Origin: Brevundimonas naejangsanensis
Lineage (GTDB): Bacteria > Pseudomonadota > Alphaproteobacteria > Caulobacterales > Caulobacteraceae
DNA length: 64,000 nt
NCBI RefSeq assembly: GCF_000635915.2
Contig: NZ_CP015614.1
Span: forward strand, 2,516,501 to 2,580,500
Reading direction: 5' to 3'
A model generated the notes under the pieces. The model was not told the DNA's origin. It saw only the letters and a list, made by a program, of their open reading frames with translations, and searched no databases. Below are positions 63,832 to 64,000 of the stretch, piece after piece (the first letter of the stretch is position 1; every line of letters starts with the position of its first letter). The position numbers and the translations under genes were made by a program.

Positions 63832-64000
63832 ATGCCCAGGAAGTTCCTCGTCGTCGTCGACGACAGTCCCGAGCTGGGCGCCGCCCTGGCCTACGCCTCG
63901 CGCCGTGCGCGCTCGACCGGGGGCCATGTGGTGCTGCTGCGCGCCCTGCCCGGCGGATCGGACGAGCACTGGTCCGGCGTCCGCGATGAAATCCGCCGTC
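63832..64000 (+). CDS. Universal-stress-protein-like, N-terminal part (runs off window)
   Basis: 56 codons are visible. KFLVVVDDSPELGAALAYASRRA is the UspA N-terminal pattern (beta strand, then Asp of the nucleotide site and the first helix). GGAGG precedes the ATG. The rest lies beyond the window. Confidence 0.82.
   Translation, partial: MPRKFLVVVDDSPELGAALAYASRRARSTGGHVVLLRALPGGSDEHWSGVRDEIRR

Overview
The window looks like the replication-origin region of a GC-rich Caulobacterales chromosome, probably Brevundimonas or a close relative. The genus is an inference from gene content and order. Two blocks match, from memory, the order around Caulobacter Cori: ntrZ-DUF3576-leuS-lptE-holA / parB-parA-rsmG-mnmG-mnmE / rho-hemJ-hemH-hemE, then the candidate origin, then ppsR-maf-aroE-coaE-dnaQ / secB / Tim44-mltA. 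parS palindromes (16-mer TGTTTCACGTGAAACA) lie in and around parA-mnmG-mnmE. dnaA is not in the window.

Layout. 1-5.8 kb: the 3' end of acnA; an oxidative-stress block with oxyR divergent from ahpC, then ahpD; and an XRE regulator next to lnt. 5.8-12.2 kb: a mostly minus-strand block of ybeY, phoH, miaB, fur, rimI, tsaB, two XRE-type regulators and nfu. 12.4-19 kb: plus-strand secreted proteins of unknown function, a LysE-type exporter, a lipoprotein with stress-type promoter motifs, a DUF6065 protein, a ProX-type deacylase, CnoX, a LonN-domain protein and Trm112. 19-27 kb: a Ubi-type hydroxylase, ftsK, lolA, xth, an SLC13-type permease and a lipoprotein of unknown function. 27.3-30.6 kb: a 40-residue membrane protein, a LysR regulator, cenR, yggS and a ThiE-like protein. 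30.6-46.9 kb: the ntrZ-to-hemE block. 46.9-47.3 kb: the candidate origin. 47.3-53.7 kb: the ppsR-to-mltA block. 53.7-64 kb: a Tat-type amidohydrolase, a HerA/YjgR ATPase, an AI-2E-family permease, the large NAD-dependent glutamate dehydrogenase and the start of a universal-stress protein.

How the genes fit together. Replication, segregation and division genes (origin, parABS, holA, dnaQ, ftsK) are mixed with tRNA and ribosome maintenance (mnmE, mnmG, rsmG, miaB, leuS, ybeY, tsaB, rimI, Trm112) and envelope biogenesis (lnt, lolA, lptE, secB, mltA, cenR, ntrZ). Heme synthesis (hemE-hemH-hemJ) runs away from the origin. Peroxide defence (oxyR, ahpC, ahpD) and iron control (fur) sit at the left end.

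The most unusual non-coding signal is a family of at least 16 intergenic hairpins. Each has a covarying outer clamp, a conserved asymmetric internal loop (CAAGCA opposite GNT) and a variable inner stem. A second family of about 125 bp inverted repeats occurs at four places. Other points of note: OxyR has a single cysteine; tandem OxyR-type boxes lie between oxyR and ahpC; corC is absent between ybeY and lnt; the yggS and thiE-like start codons overlap head to head; and a run of 11 C sits in mltA. No rRNA, tRNA, CRISPR array, insertion sequence or prophage was seen.
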